NCBI GenBank assembly: GCA_016124855.1
Contig: WGMX01000037.1
Coordinates: 1 to 64,000, forward strand
Length of the DNA stretch: 64,000 bases
Source: Anaerolineaceae bacterium
GTDB taxonomy: Bacteria; Chloroflexota; Anaerolineae; Aggregatilineales; Phototrophicaceae
Direction: 5' to 3'
In this document: one piece after another, positions 30,201 to 39,442 of the stretch
Layout: each line of letters starts with the position of its first letter
How positions within the stretch are numbered: position 1 is the stretch's first letter
Program-made: the position numbers and the translations under genes
The notes under the pieces: generated by a model
What the model was told of the DNA's origin: nothing
Database searches by the model: none
The model's input: the letters and a program-made list of their open reading frames with translations, nothing else

Positions 30201-30431
30201 ATGAGCGATTTAGTCATCCATGTAACTGACGAACAGCGCCAGCGTATTGAGGAACGAGCGCGGCAGCACGGTTTTGAAACACTCACCGACTATTTGTTGT
30301 CACTCGTCGAAGAAGATGAACCAACAAAAGAAGAATTGCTGAATGGATTTCGTGAGGGTTGGGCGGCTGCCATGAGTGGAGATACTATTCCAGCATCCAA
30401 ACTGTGGGAATTCATTGACCTTGATGAATAA
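30201..30431 (+). CDS. Antitoxin-like small protein (ParD/RHH type), orphan
   Basis: 76 residues. An N-terminal ribbon-helix-helix-like stretch (LVIHVTDEQRQRIEERARQHGFETLTDYLLSLVEED) precedes a tail GFREGWAAAMSGDTIPASKLWEFID, which matches the C-terminus common in antitoxins of RelE/ParE-type pairs. No toxin gene follows; the next gene is a membrane-anchored unknown protein. It may be an orphan, or its partner may be unusual. Confidence 0.65.
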   Translation: MSDLVIHVTDEQRQRIEERARQHGFETLTDYLLSLVEEDEPTKEELLNGFREGWAAAMSGDTIPASKLWEFIDLDE

Positions 30432-30453
30432 AATGCCAATTCTTATATGTTAG

Positions 30454-30924
30454 ATGACTTCCCGCGATACTCAAATTAATGCCGAGTTTAACGATATGAG
30501 AAATACAAATCAATTTGCCCTATCTATACTGGTATTTTTCATCATTGTTACGGTAGCAATATTCATCGGAATTAAGCTGTTATTTCTTAATAAAAAGCCG
30601 ATCAAAGTTTCGTTTTGCAATATTGAAGATAGTTTGTACAAAACAATCAATGCCCATGCTACAGAATGGAATGATTATTTCTTCACTTCTTCACAAGCAA
30701 ATATGAATAGATTTTTATACTTTTCTACTGAAGATGGTGAAAAATACACTGCCATCAAACTAGAAAATCCACGCCAGTTTTTTGTTGTCACTGAGTATGA
30801 TTATCCTCATAGTTATTTTGGCGCTAGTGGTTATATCGTTGCGCCACATGGTATTCCAAATTCACGGAATGAGTATAAATATACCCAGTTAGGAGACGTT
30901 ATTTATTGTTACGAGAAACAATAG
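30454..30924 (+). CDS. Hypothetical membrane-anchored protein
   Basis: 156 residues (142 if the ATG at 30496 is used). One membrane segment near the N-terminus (FALSILVFFIIVTVAIFIGIKLLFL) and a small mostly beta-like exterior domain with many Tyr and Phe. It is AT-richer than the surrounding genes. The family is unknown to me. It follows the antitoxin-like gene by 22 bases, so co-transcription is likely. Confidence 0.5.
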   Translation: MTSRDTQINAEFNDMRNTNQFALSILVFFIIVTVAIFIGIKLLFLNKKPIKVSFCNIEDSLYKTINAHATEWNDYFFTSSQANMNRFLYFSTEDGEKYTAIKLENPRQFFVVTEYDYPHSYFGASGYIVAPHGIPNSRNEYKYTQLGDVIYCYEKQ

Positions 30925-31454
30925 CAAATTTGTTTGTGATGTGTTGTGCGTTATATATATTAGTACATAAGTTTAAACCCACAAACCATCACCGACCCAA
31001 TTACAACCATCTCCCAACCCGCTTAACACTCTCACTCCCTCAAAAGGGTTAGCGCCAACGCTGCGAAAGAGTTACAAAATGTTCTTCCAAAATGTAACCC
31101 GTTTCCTCTCGACATCGAATATCATATTGATAGGGGTGTTGTAGGGTTGCACGGCTGTGCATCCGCTTCACTTCCACGCACCTTAACATCACCGATCTAT
31201 GCTGAATTGGAGAGTCACCTTTAGGTGGCTTTATTCACCTTGCCGCAGGGTTTATCCTGTGGCAATTCTGCCGCCGCCAATGCCCCCATAGACTCGCCCC
31301 ATTAGAGTGGAGACAAAGAATTTGCAACATATTTCGCATATGCAGCAGATGACTCCCTCAAATCCGCTGTCTAGAAATTGCTGTAACAACAGCATCAACT
31401 GCAACATTTTGCATTTGACTGGCGATTGGTAGCTGGTGACTGAAGACTACTGAC
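30925..31454. other. Gene-free region with hairpins and a dispersed element
   Basis: No coding frame of substance. It contains the element at 31028-31108 that recurs near 53.1 kb, a hairpin AGTCACC-TTTA-GGTGGCT near 31211-31230 followed by TTATT, and a hairpin GCCGCAGG/CCTGTGGC near 31244-31265. These could be transcription ends for the plus-strand gene at 30454-30924 or parts of an untranslated RNA. Confidence 0.5.
31028..31108 (-). repeat. Dispersed element shared with 53102-53160
   Basis: Read on the minus strand it carries GGGTTAC, then TGTAACTCTTTCG, CTAAC and TTTGAGGGAG in the same order as the plus-strand copy at 53102-53160, with the spacers changed. GTTAC and GTAAC can pair. The conserved blocks with variable spacers suggest a structured RNA or a small mobile repeat. 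Confidence 0.55.
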
Positions 31455-33725
31455 TTATTTCAGCGCTTCAACATCGCTGATCGCTTGGCTGATCAAACTG
31501 CCCCACAGGCGATATTGATTGTTCGCTAGGTTCGAACGCAGCAGCACCCGCGACTGATCCACGTTGGCAGGCAGCTTGCAGAAAGTGTAAAGCGTCGTCA
31601 CCGGATCATTACTCTGTGCCAGCAGCGGCGCAACCACCTTGACCTTCGCGTCATCCGGTTCTGTCGTGACTGCCAGTTCCAGCCCGTCATAGGCTTTGAT
31701 GTAATTCACGCAGTCGAATTGGTTGGCGCGTCGTCCAGCGTCCCGCATCTGCGTCAGCAAATCCAGCACATTCAGCGGCGGAATAGTCGGGGTAGCAGTA
31801 GCCGTTGGCGAAGGCGTAATCGTGGCTGTTGCCGTCGGGCTGGGCGTATAAGTCGCGGTAGCGGTCGGCGTAGGTGTCGCCGTTTTGGTCGCCGTGGGGC
31901 TAGGCGTTTGGGTCGGCTTGGGTGTCGGTGTATTCGTCGGGCGCGGCGTAGGTGTAGCCGTCTTGGTCGCCGTTGCCGTTGGGATAGGTGTCTTAGTTGC
32001 GGCGATTGTAGGTGTAGCCGTCTTGGTGACAGTTGCTGTCGCCGTCGCTGGCACACGGGTCGGCGTATCCGTGTCGCTGACGATCACCTCGACTTCGGTT
32101 GGCGGAATCGGTGTTTCAGTCGGTGGAATTTCAGTGGTTGGCACAGGTGTAGCCGTCGGCGGCACATCCGTTGGTTGCTCAGTCGGCGTAGCAGACGGTT
32201 CAACTGTGTCGGTCGCCGGAACAGCTGTCGATGTGGCGGCTTCGGATGCAGTCGGGCTAACGACTTCTGATGTTGATTGTGCCGCCGCCGCATCATAAGT
32301 TTGGCTGGCAGCCAGCGCCGCAAACAAATCCGTAGGCGTAACTGTCGGCTCCGCCGGTTTATTCAAGGCGGGAACAACGATCAAGGCCGCCACAATCAAC
32401 GCAACAATAACCAGTCCGATAATCGCGAATGGCAAAATCGAACGGCTTGGTTTATCGCGGTCGGGCAGGTTTTCTGCTCGTTTCATCGGCGGAATTGGCG
32501 ATCCGCCTTCTGTTCGTGGTGTACTACTTTCTCGTACTTTATGTGGATATTCCACCTTCATCGTCGAAGCGTGAGGATGCTGCGGTGAAGAGGAAGGCAG
32601 CGGAGCAGCCGGAAGATTCATCCTAACCGTCGCCGCATCAGCCGGTTCGGCTGGTGTCGGTGTTTTTGCGGGCGTAGGAGGTGGCGCGGCTGGCGGTGTC
32701 AGGTCACGGAGGTCTTGCCGGATCGTTCGCTGCATTTCAGGCACTTGTGCAGCTGGCGCGGCTGGCTGTTCCGGTTGTACCGCTTTGATGAATGCCTCGG
32801 TAAACTTACCAATCGATTCATAGCGGTCTTTCGGGTCTTTACTGGTGGCACGTTCCAAAACCCGCCAAACCGGCTGTGGCACATCTGGGCGGTATTTTTG
32901 AATAGGCAGCGGGTGTTCGAAGAGGTGCGCCCGTTTCCAGTCGCGCTTGGGGCCATCACTGCCAGTCGAGCCACCCGTTGACGCTGGAACAGACAGCGTT
33001 CCTTCAAAGGGTGAGTAGCCATCCGAAAGGACTTCATAAACCAGCAGTGCCAGCGCATATTGGTCGCTGCGCGGCGTAGCATCTCCCGTCCATTGTTCGG
33101 GCGGCATATACTTATGTGTGCCGGGCGCTTCACCAACTTGGGTTCGTTCGTCAAGCTCTCCTGTACTGTTCGGATCAATCTTTTTTGCGATGCCGAAATC
33201 CAGTAGATAGGGTTCTTCTTTGTCGATGCGGTCGGTATTGAAACGAATATTGCTCGGCTTAATATCACGGTGAACAATATGCGCGGCATGAATGCGATCC
33301 AATGCCGGCGTGATTTTTTGTAACAGCCCAATCGTATATTGAAGCAGATCAGGTGTGGGCATCGGTTTCGCATGATGTTCGCGAATCACATCGCTCAACG
33401 TCACGCCATCAATCCACTTCATCACGAAGTATTTGATCACCATGCCGTTCGGCAGCGTCTCGCCCGCCATCTCGGAACGAATGGTGCTGGCGACGTTGGC
33501 AATGTTCAGCAGAAATCCGAGGTCAACCTCTTCCTTGAAACGCCAATAATAGCGCTCATCCGCCAGAATTTTGATGGCGACCGTTCGGTTAGAAGAGTTG
33601 TCCCTTGCCTTATAGACAACCGACATGTGGCTGGAGGCAACGAACTCCAGCAGCTCGTAGTTTCCTTTAGGGAGGGTTGTACCAGCCAGTTGTTTAAGGC
33701 GCTGTTCAAATGGTGTGTCAGCCAT
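31455..33725 (-). CDS. Transmembrane Ser/Thr protein kinase of the T7SS-like locus
   Basis: 756 residues. Kinase domain about 22-310 with K52 in [14 protein letters not shown] at 152-160, DFGIAK at 176-181 and PPEQW. The glycine loop is poor (VASSHMSVV), which is odd, but the catalytic residues are intact. A Pro-rich linker leads to one membrane helix (about 428-453, [19 protein letters not shown]). Outside lie a Thr/Pro-rich stalk (about 470-655) and a C-terminal domain of about 95 residues starting at PPLNVLDLL. It is the last gene of an operon with the ubiquitin-like/FHA protein (gap 19 bases) and EssC. The FHA domain next door is a natural reader of its phospho-Thr output. Confidence 0.93.
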   Translation of the reverse strand: MADTPFEQRLKQLAGTTLPKGNYELLEFVASSHMSVVYKARDNSSNRTVAIKILADERYYWRFKEEVDLGFLLNIANVASTIRSEMAGETLPNGMVIKYFVMKWIDGVTLSDVIREHHAKPMPTPDLLQYTIGLLQKITPALDRIHAAHIVHRDIKPSNIRFNTDRIDKEEPYLLDFGIAKKIDPNSTGELDERTQVGEAPGTHKYMPPEQWTGDATPRSDQYALALLVYEVLSDGYSPFEGTLSVPASTGGSTGSDGPKRDWKRAHLFEHPLPIQKYRPDVPQPVWRVLERATSKDPKDRYESIGKFTEAFIKAVQPEQPAAPAAQVPEMQRTIRQDLRDLTPPAAPPPTPAKTPTPAEPADAATVRMNLPAAPLPSSSPQHPHASTMKVEYPHKVRESSTPRTEGGSPIPPMKRAENLPDRDKPSRSILPFAIIGLVIVALIVAALIVVPALNKPAEPTVTPTDLFAALAASQTYDAAAAQSTSEVVSPTASEAATSTAVPATDTVEPSATPTEQPTDVPPTATPVPTTEIPPTETPIPPTEVEVIVSDTDTPTRVPATATATVTKTATPTIAATKTPIPTATATKTATPTPRPTNTPTPKPTQTPSPTATKTATPTPTATATYTPSPTATATITPSPTATATPTIPPLNVLDLLTQMRDAGRRANQFDCVNYIKAYDGLELAVTTEPDDAKVKVVAPLLAQSNDPVTTLYTFCKLPANVDQSRVLLRSNLANNQYRLWGSLISQAISDVEALK

Positions 33726-33744
33726 GATGCCCTATCACGATGCA

Positions 33745-34359
33745 TTAAGTGATTTGCAAAGTCAGTGTAATCTTGCCTAAACGTATAGCGGTTCCGTCGC
33801 CCACTTCTTTAGGGATGTCGCCGGAAGCCAGCGCCACTTCATTAATATAAATCGGTTTCTCTACCGGGTTATCCGCGATGTTACGGATGATAAAGGTTTC
33901 ACCTTGTCGGCTGAGTTCGGCATGACGACGTGAAACCGTTAAGCCGTTGGGTAAGTCATTAACATTAACCGCCAGTGCCGCATCACCTTGCTTGGAGCGC
34001 CCGATAATGGCGGGTAAAGTCGTGATGTTAAAGCGCGTGTTTTCATCAAACACCAGCGCTACCTGTTCCTCAACCTTTTGTGTCTTGTCCGCGCGTGTCA
34101 ACCGTACCACCGTATCGGGTGTCAATGAACTCAGTTTTCGCGAAAGGGCTAACGGCTGCTGGTTGGCAAGCAGGATAAAATCGCTTTTCTTGCCCGATTC
34201 TTGCACGAACTTGTTCACCACTTCTTCGCGCAAATCCCGCACCGTCATCTCTTTAGTCAGCAGGACACGGTGCGGCTCACCCTGCGCCTCAATCGTCAGC
34301 GGGATATGAGAGGCAGCCAATTTTTGGCGCAGTTGGTTGTAACGGTCTTGGTTTGCCAT
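33745..34359 (-). CDS. Ubiquitin-like (YukD/EsaB-type) domain fused to FHA domain
   Basis: 204 residues. The N-terminal part (about 19-90: IPLTIEAQGEPHRVLLTKEMTVRDLREEV, FILLANQQPLALSRKLSSLTPDTVVRLT) has the strand-helix-strand plan of a ubiquitin-like YukD/EsaB domain. The C-terminal part (about 103-204) is an FHA domain with GRS at 120-122, SRRH at 143-146 and YINEVAL. YukD/EsaB is a usual T7SSb component and FHA domains bind phospho-Thr, so the fusion ties the secretion machine to the adjacent kinase. AAGGA precedes the start. It lies 79 bases after EssC; that gap holds a dispersed repeat. Confidence 0.85.
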   Translation of the reverse strand: MANQDRYNQLRQKLAASHIPLTIEAQGEPHRVLLTKEMTVRDLREEVVNKFVQESGKKSDFILLANQQPLALSRKLSSLTPDTVVRLTRADKTQKVEEQVALVFDENTRFNITTLPAIIGRSKQGDAALAVNVNDLPNGLTVSRRHAELSRQGETFIIRNIADNPVEKPIYINEVALASGDIPKEVGDGTAIRLGKITLTLQIT

Positions 34360-34389
34360 ATACCTATCCTTTGCCGCTTCCGCTGCTCT

Positions 34390-34427
34390 GAATTTCTCTT
34401 AAATCTCTGCGTCTCTGCGGTTCAATT
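34390..34427 (-). repeat. Dispersed CAGAGACGCAGAG-type repeat inside the T7SS operon
   Basis: Minus-strand reading GAACCGCAGAGACGCAGAG, the same type as the repeats at 331, 50745, 52953 and 55919. It fills the gap between EssC and the ubiquitin-like/FHA gene. Confidence 0.55.
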
Positions 34428-34438
34428 GCATTATCGTT

Positions 34439-37400
34439 TTACGACTTTTCCAGCGTAATCTCATACGACAATGCCGTATTTACCAGCGACTCGTCATCCG
34501 GGAATGCCGACTCTAAAACGTCAGGTGTCGCGCCCATCTTTTCCGCAATTTTACCCAACAAATAAGCCCGCTGCTCCGCGGTCAGTGCTATAGGTTTATG
34601 TGCGCCATTGCTGCTGCCATTGGCGTTCGCCGCTCCGCCTTCGGGTCGGGGAGCCATCGGCAGCCACGCCGCACGTTCTTCACCGCGCGCGATGATGTTC
34701 TCGACCCATGTATCCATATCATCGGTTTTGCGCGTTGGATCAGGGTACGGGACAGCCACCTGAAGCAGGGATACTTTACCCGGTGTGACCACAAAGCCAC
34801 GCCCGCGCGGAAGCTGCATCTGACCGAGGCTGCGCGGCACTGAACCATATAGCGGAGCGCTTTCGGCGGTTTCGGCATCCATCGCAAGGCCGTAGCGGTT
34901 GGCCGCAATCGGGCGCAGCATATCATCGCCGGAGGTCAACCCCTCGCGCATCCCGCAAACCACGAAGTGCAAACCCTGTTTACCGGCGCGTCGTGCCATA
35001 TCGCCCAAGCGTCGTCGGGGATCACCACCTTCAACCTTAGATGCCAGTTCGTCAATGTCATCGTAGTTGTCGAAGATTACAAACACTTCACGGTAAGGAC
35101 GATTCTGGGTATAAACAAATTCGTTTTCGAGTTGAACCACCATCTCGCCAAACTGCTGCGGTTCCGTGATAACTGGCATGAGGGCATGGGGTAGTTCATC
35201 CAGCTTATGCTCACCACCGTAATCGACGATGCCACCCTGATAATCCACCAATATCATCGCCACTTCATGCGGTGAATACAAATCGGCCAGCGACAAAATC
35301 CACGAGTGCAGGGCTGTACTCTTACCCGATGATGGCGGCCCTGTGACGATAAAGTGCGGCTTGGCATCTAATGCTACAACGGCGGGTTTGAGATCGCTGT
35401 CGGCGCGTCCCATAATCACCTTAGCAGGTAATACCGGTAATCCACCGATAATAGCGCGATATTCCTTGAGCAGTTGGGGCAGCACCGCCCAATTTTCAAG
35501 AATGTCGATTTGGGGTGGACGCTCGTAATTCTTGTCCTGTGCTGCTTTCTTGAGTATGCCGAGGAAATCAATCAGGCGCTCGGACTCAGTTTTGGCGGCT
35601 TCATCGTCAATGTAGCCTAAGGGCAGCGCTACCTGTAACTCTAACGGCGAACGGTCGATACGCCGCAAACCACGCCCCGCGATTTCATCGACCGGACGCG
35701 CGCCGCGCCCGACAATCGTGCTGTACTCACCGTCGTCAGCCAGCTTGAGGGTGATGCGTTCCGGAATTAAATTGAAAAGTTTACCGAGCGCGTTACTTTG
35801 CTCACCGGATACAACGAAGTAAATGCCGTTGGAAAGACCTTCGCGCACCAGCGATACCAGAATCTCAAACAGCCCTTCGTAGCTGTTGCGGAACTCGGCG
35901 AAGTTGTCGATGACCACCAGCACTGCCGGAATCTTCCCCGGCAAATCCGTGCGACCACGCGGCGGCCCCTTGTGGTTATATTCCAGCAAATTGGCGACGT
36001 TGGCTTGGCTGATAATCTCTTTGCGCGAGTCGTTCAGGTCTTCCAACATTCGGATAAGCCGTTCGACACGCTCTTTTTCGTGGGCGACGATGTAAGCGCC
36101 GGTATGAGTCACATCCTCGAAGATTTGCAGCGCACGGCTGCCAAAGTCCAAGATATACAGGTTCAGTTCGTCCGGCGCGTGGGTGGCAATAAGGCTTGTA
36201 ATCACCGAGCGCAAGAACATACTCTTGCCCCAACCAGAAGCACCCAAAATCATATAATGCCCAACCGAGAAATCGATTTTGAGCAGTTGGAGTTTGGCGT
36301 TGCTCGGGTCGTCAATCAAACCCACGACAGCCCGTACCGCCCGATTTTCCCAATCCATCGGTTTCCATGTCGTCAACTGCCCATCCAACCACTGTGGAAT
36401 ACTCGGAGACAGGACAAACGGTTGGTTAGGAGCCAGTTCACCGCGAATATAATCTTGGTCTTCGTCCCGAATGTAATCCACTTCGATGCCCGCTGGTTGG
36501 TCAAGCGAGAGGTAAGTCGGCAGCGGATCAGGCCACGGTTTGCGCCACGGCGGATTCTTGCCGTAACGTTCCTCTGCCCATTTCGCCATCCGGCGCACCA
36601 TCACGTCGTAGGTTGGTTCATCTTCCTCTTTACCAAGATCATCTTCCCAGATGATGGCGCGATTTTCATAGCGTTCCATCGGATCGTAGTCATCGCGTAG
36701 ATACGGTTCGCCCGTATAACCCACTTGAATATTTTCGAGGCTTTCGCTGCCGACCTGCATGTAACCACGACCGGGAATACTGGGCAGATAGGCTGCATCC
36801 GGCATACGCAGGAGTTCGGAACTTTCTTCACGGGTTTCAACACGGAGAGCGATACGGAATTTGATGTTGGCACGCATCTGATCGGTAACGCCGGTCGGAC
36901 GCTGCGCCGCCAAAATCAACGACACACCCAAAGCACGACCGAGGCGCGTGATGCTGTCCAACTGCGCTTTATATTCAGCGTTGTTGGAGATCATTTCTGC
37001 GAATTCGTCGATGATGATGAACAAGTGAGGGTAGTTGTCTTGACGTTGGAGATGCAAACCCGCCCGCTTGTAACGAACAATGTCCTTCATATCTGTGTCT
37101 TGGTTGACCTGCTGGCGGCGGTTAAGTTCCGCGATGATTGCCGCAAACATACGGGCAACGGCATTACCGCGCAGGTTGGTCACGAAATCGACTACGTGTG
37201 GCAGTTCCTTAAAAGGTTCGAATGCCGCACCGCCCTTGAAGTCTACCAGCACAAAGTTAACCATTGTCGGGTCATATTTGACCGCCAGACTCAAGATCAT
37301 AGTCATCAACAGTTCGGATTTACCAGAACCCGTACTACCGGCGATCATGCCATGAACACCGTCGGCATCGGCAAAGAAATGCAGGTAGCGTGGTTCTTGT

Positions 37401-39295
37401 CCCGCCAGCATACCCAGCGGCATCTTCGGCCATTCGGCACGCTTCGGTTCGACGCTCTCGCGCCAGCGTTCTTGAATGTTCAGGCCGCTAATGGTGTTCG
37501 TATCATAGAGGGGCAGCAAACCAACCGCGCGGGGCATATCTGCGCCGTAGCTGCGCCGGACTTCCCACTCAGCAACAGCTTTGCTGAACTGCTTGAGTTT
37601 GTTCAGGTCAACAACCGTATCCGCGTCACCTACATAACGGGTGCTGTTCAACCCCACTTCGGCGTAAAGGAATTTAAGCTGTCCACTCGCGTCACGCTTG
37701 ACTTCGATGATGCTCTGGCATCCGCTAGGTACTTTGCTGCGCTGTGGCACAAGGAAAATAACCGCGCCACCTAAATCAAGCCCACGACTGAGGAGCAGGG
37801 AAATCGCGGCTTCACTTTCGAGGTCGTCCAACCACGATTCTTTCAGCGGGTTATTTTCGTCACTCATGTTAGGCCGTGCGGCCAACAAATCCACAACCGT
37901 CAGCATGAACGGCAAAGTGATTTCTGTACGGTCGTTTTCATCTTTATCGCGCAGACGGCGGGCGCGGCGATCAAGGTCAACCCACACTTTTTCTTTCCAG
38001 AAGCGTGGCACACCTGCGACTTCGCGCTTACGCATCTTGCCAAACTTGCTCTGTGCTTCCTTACGCGGATCAACCTCATCATCCAACTGCTGCGAAGTCA
38101 GGCTGAAATCTTCCAACCGCATCAGCAGTGTGCCTTTTTCGACATGCCGGTCAGAATCAATCAATGGAAGGTTATCTGAGCCCTCAACCATCACCCGACC
38201 AAATTCTTGCACCCGTCCTGCAACCGGACTGACGACATCGACAATACGACCATCAGCATCCGAGCGAATGCGGGCGACAACTTTGCCCGGTTCGAAGGTC
38301 TTGCCGATCTGTACATTAATTTCGGTGATCGTACCGTCTACCGGCGCATAGATCCGTTCGCAATCTTCAAAGTACAGTCGATATTGACCCTTTGAAGGAT
38401 TAATCTGGCTGTGAGGAAGGGCATACAACCACGACCAATGGGTAGCGGCGGCATTCATCCCGACCACCGAGATTTGCATATCGGAAGGTGAATGAAAGGC
38501 TGCGTAGTGTGCTAACAGGCCGTAAATAAATTCGTAGCTGTCTCGTGGTTCACCCGCGATGCCCAGACTGTGGCGCACAACTTCTTTAGGGGCTTTGATG
38601 CCACTTCCACTGGAGGCCGCAGCGTTAACGTCTTTTGATTTGCGCTCTTCGCGTTCTTTTGCTAATTGGTACAGGCGGATGGTGATCGGTACATCGGAGA
38701 CAAAGTGCGAGTCAGCCGCAAGTCGCTCGGCATCCGAGCGCAGCGGATTTTCTTCGTTGTCGGCCTTTTGTGTCACTTTATATTCAACGGTGGTCGGGCG
38801 TACCCCGCGTCCTAACCGCGTGACCGCGAAATCAGGATCACCGCTGCGACGTTCCCATAAACGTGCGCCACCCCTGTTATCTTGGCTGTCTCCGCGCATA
38901 TTCAGGATGACATTCGGTTCGGGATAGTTATATTCATAGAATGTGCGCTGCCGGATGTGGCTGGCGACCATATCGCGCCGCATTTCGACCAAACGGCGTG
39001 TATATGAAAGGCGTTTTTCGCGCCGTCGTGCGAGCTGCATCAAGCCGGTATAAAGCTGGATACCGGTCGACAAGACCACGGTTAGCGCCATCGGAATCAT
39101 GAAGGCGATGTTGCTGCCTTGTCCCGAAGTACTAACCAAAAGATAACCAATGATGGTGATAATAGGTACGAGTGACTGCCACAGCGGAGTAGCCGCTTCA
39201 TCTTCTTTGGGTGGATTCGGAATTTCCACCACACCTTGCGGAAGTTCAGGTTGGATGCGTGGGGGGCGGTCAACATAATGAGGCGAACTGGGCAT
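34439..39295 (-). CDS. essC: EssC/FtsK-SpoIIIE-type T7SS motor ATPase with inserted barrel domain
   Basis: 1618 residues, the size of EssC/EccC. Two membrane helices lie near the N-terminus (about 41-56 and 62-86). Three ATPase domains follow with Walker A GSTGSGKS near 655, GASGWGKS near 1020 and GPPSSGKS near 1320; the first is the most canonical, with LFIIIDEFAEM as Walker B. Between the membrane region and the first ATPase, about 310-395 (YAPVDGTITEINV, GKVVARI, VSPVAGRVQEF, GTLLMRLED) looks like a lipoyl/biotinyl-type barrel-sandwich hybrid; it has no MKM-type modified lysine. I am not aware of such an insertion in EssC. GGGGAAG precedes the start. It drives export of WXG100 proteins. 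The symbol is by family, not strict orthology. Confidence 0.93.
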   Translation of the reverse strand: MPSSPHYVDRPPRIQPELPQGVVEIPNPPKEDEAATPLWQSLVPIITIIGYLLVSTSGQGSNIAFMIPMALTVVLSTGIQLYTGLMQLARRREKRLSYTRRLVEMRRDMVASHIRQRTFYEYNYPEPNVILNMRGDSQDNRGGARLWERRSGDPDFAVTRLGRGVRPTTVEYKVTQKADNEENPLRSDAERLAADSHFVSDVPITIRLYQLAKEREERKSKDVNAAASSGSGIKAPKEVVRHSLGIAGEPRDSYEFIYGLLAHYAAFHSPSDMQISVVGMNAAATHWSWLYALPHSQINPSKGQYRLYFEDCERIYAPVDGTITEINVQIGKTFEPGKVVARIRSDADGRIVDVVSPVAGRVQEFGRVMVEGSDNLPLIDSDRHVEKGTLLMRLEDFSLTSQQLDDEVDPRKEAQSKFGKMRKREVAGVPRFWKEKVWVDLDRRARRLRDKDENDRTEITLPFMLTVVDLLAARPNMSDENNPLKESWLDDLESEAAISLLLSRGLDLGGAVIFLVPQRSKVPSGCQSIIEVKRDASGQLKFLYAEVGLNSTRYVGDADTVVDLNKLKQFSKAVAEWEVRRSYGADMPRAVGLLPLYDTNTISGLNIQERWRESVEPKRAEWPKMPLGMLAGQEPRYLHFFADADGVHGMIAGSTGSGKSELLMTMILSLAVKYDPTMVNFVLVDFKGGAAFEPFKELPHVVDFVTNLRGNAVARMFAAIIAELNRRQQVNQDTDMKDIVRYKRAGLHLQRQDNYPHLFIIIDEFAEMISNNAEYKAQLDSITRLGRALGVSLILAAQRPTGVTDQMRANIKFRIALRVETREESSELLRMPDAAYLPSIPGRGYMQVGSESLENIQVGYTGEPYLRDDYDPMERYENRAIIWEDDLGKEEDEPTYDVMVRRMAKWAEERYGKNPPWRKPWPDPLPTYLSLDQPAGIEVDYIRDEDQDYIRGELAPNQPFVLSPSIPQWLDGQLTTWKPMDWENRAVRAVVGLIDDPSNAKLQLLKIDFSVGHYMILGASGWGKSMFLRSVITSLIATHAPDELNLYILDFGSRALQIFEDVTHTGAYIVAHEKERVERLIRMLEDLNDSRKEIISQANVANLLEYNHKGPPRGRTDLPGKIPAVLVVIDNFAEFRNSYEGLFEILVSLVREGLSNGIYFVVSGEQSNALGKLFNLIPERITLKLADDGEYSTIVGRGARPVDEIAGRGLRRIDRSPLELQVALPLGYIDDEAAKTESERLIDFLGILKKAAQDKNYERPPQIDILENWAVLPQLLKEYRAIIGGLPVLPAKVIMGRADSDLKPAVVALDAKPHFIVTGPPSSGKSTALHSWILSLADLYSPHEVAMILVDYQGGIVDYGGEHKLDELPHALMPVITEPQQFGEMVVQLENEFVYTQNRPYREVFVIFDNYDDIDELASKVEGGDPRRRLGDMARRAGKQGLHFVVCGMREGLTSGDDMLRPIAANRYGLAMDAETAESAPLYGSVPRSLGQMQLPRGRGFVVTPGKVSLLQVAVPYPDPTRKTDDMDTWVENIIARGEERAAWLPMAPRPEGGAANANGSSNGAHKPIALTAEQRAYLLGKIAEKMGATPDVLESAFPDDESLVNTALSYEITLEKS

Positions 39296-39386
39296 GGCAC
39301 TTCCCCTTCAGCCACTTTTCACAACAAAACTTGATGGCTAACTTATAGCAAGAATGAATTTTGAGCGAATTGCCTTAATCAATCTC

Positions 39387-39415
39387 ATTGTGGCATAATT
39401 GGAAAATGGTGTCAA
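39387..39415 (-). promoter_or_regulatory. Candidate promoter of the EssC operon
   Basis: Minus strand TTGACA (39415-39410), 17-base spacer, CACAAT (39392-39387). The start codon lies 92 bases downstream. A weaker plus-strand promoter (TTGCCT, CATAAT) overlaps it and would serve the divergent pseudokinase gene. Inference from spacing only. Confidence 0.4.
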
Positions 39416-39442
39416 ATTACGTTTCGGGGAGCTAGGTCGCTT

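Noticed and set aside
30454-30924. Toxin partner of the antitoxin-like gene 30201-30431
   Set aside because: It is membrane-anchored with a beta-rich exterior and matches no known toxin family; kept only as a possibility.
31719-32298. Plus-strand frames opposite the second kinase stalk
   Set aside because: Arg/Cys- or Val/Gly-rich translations of the reversed stalk repeats; not coding.
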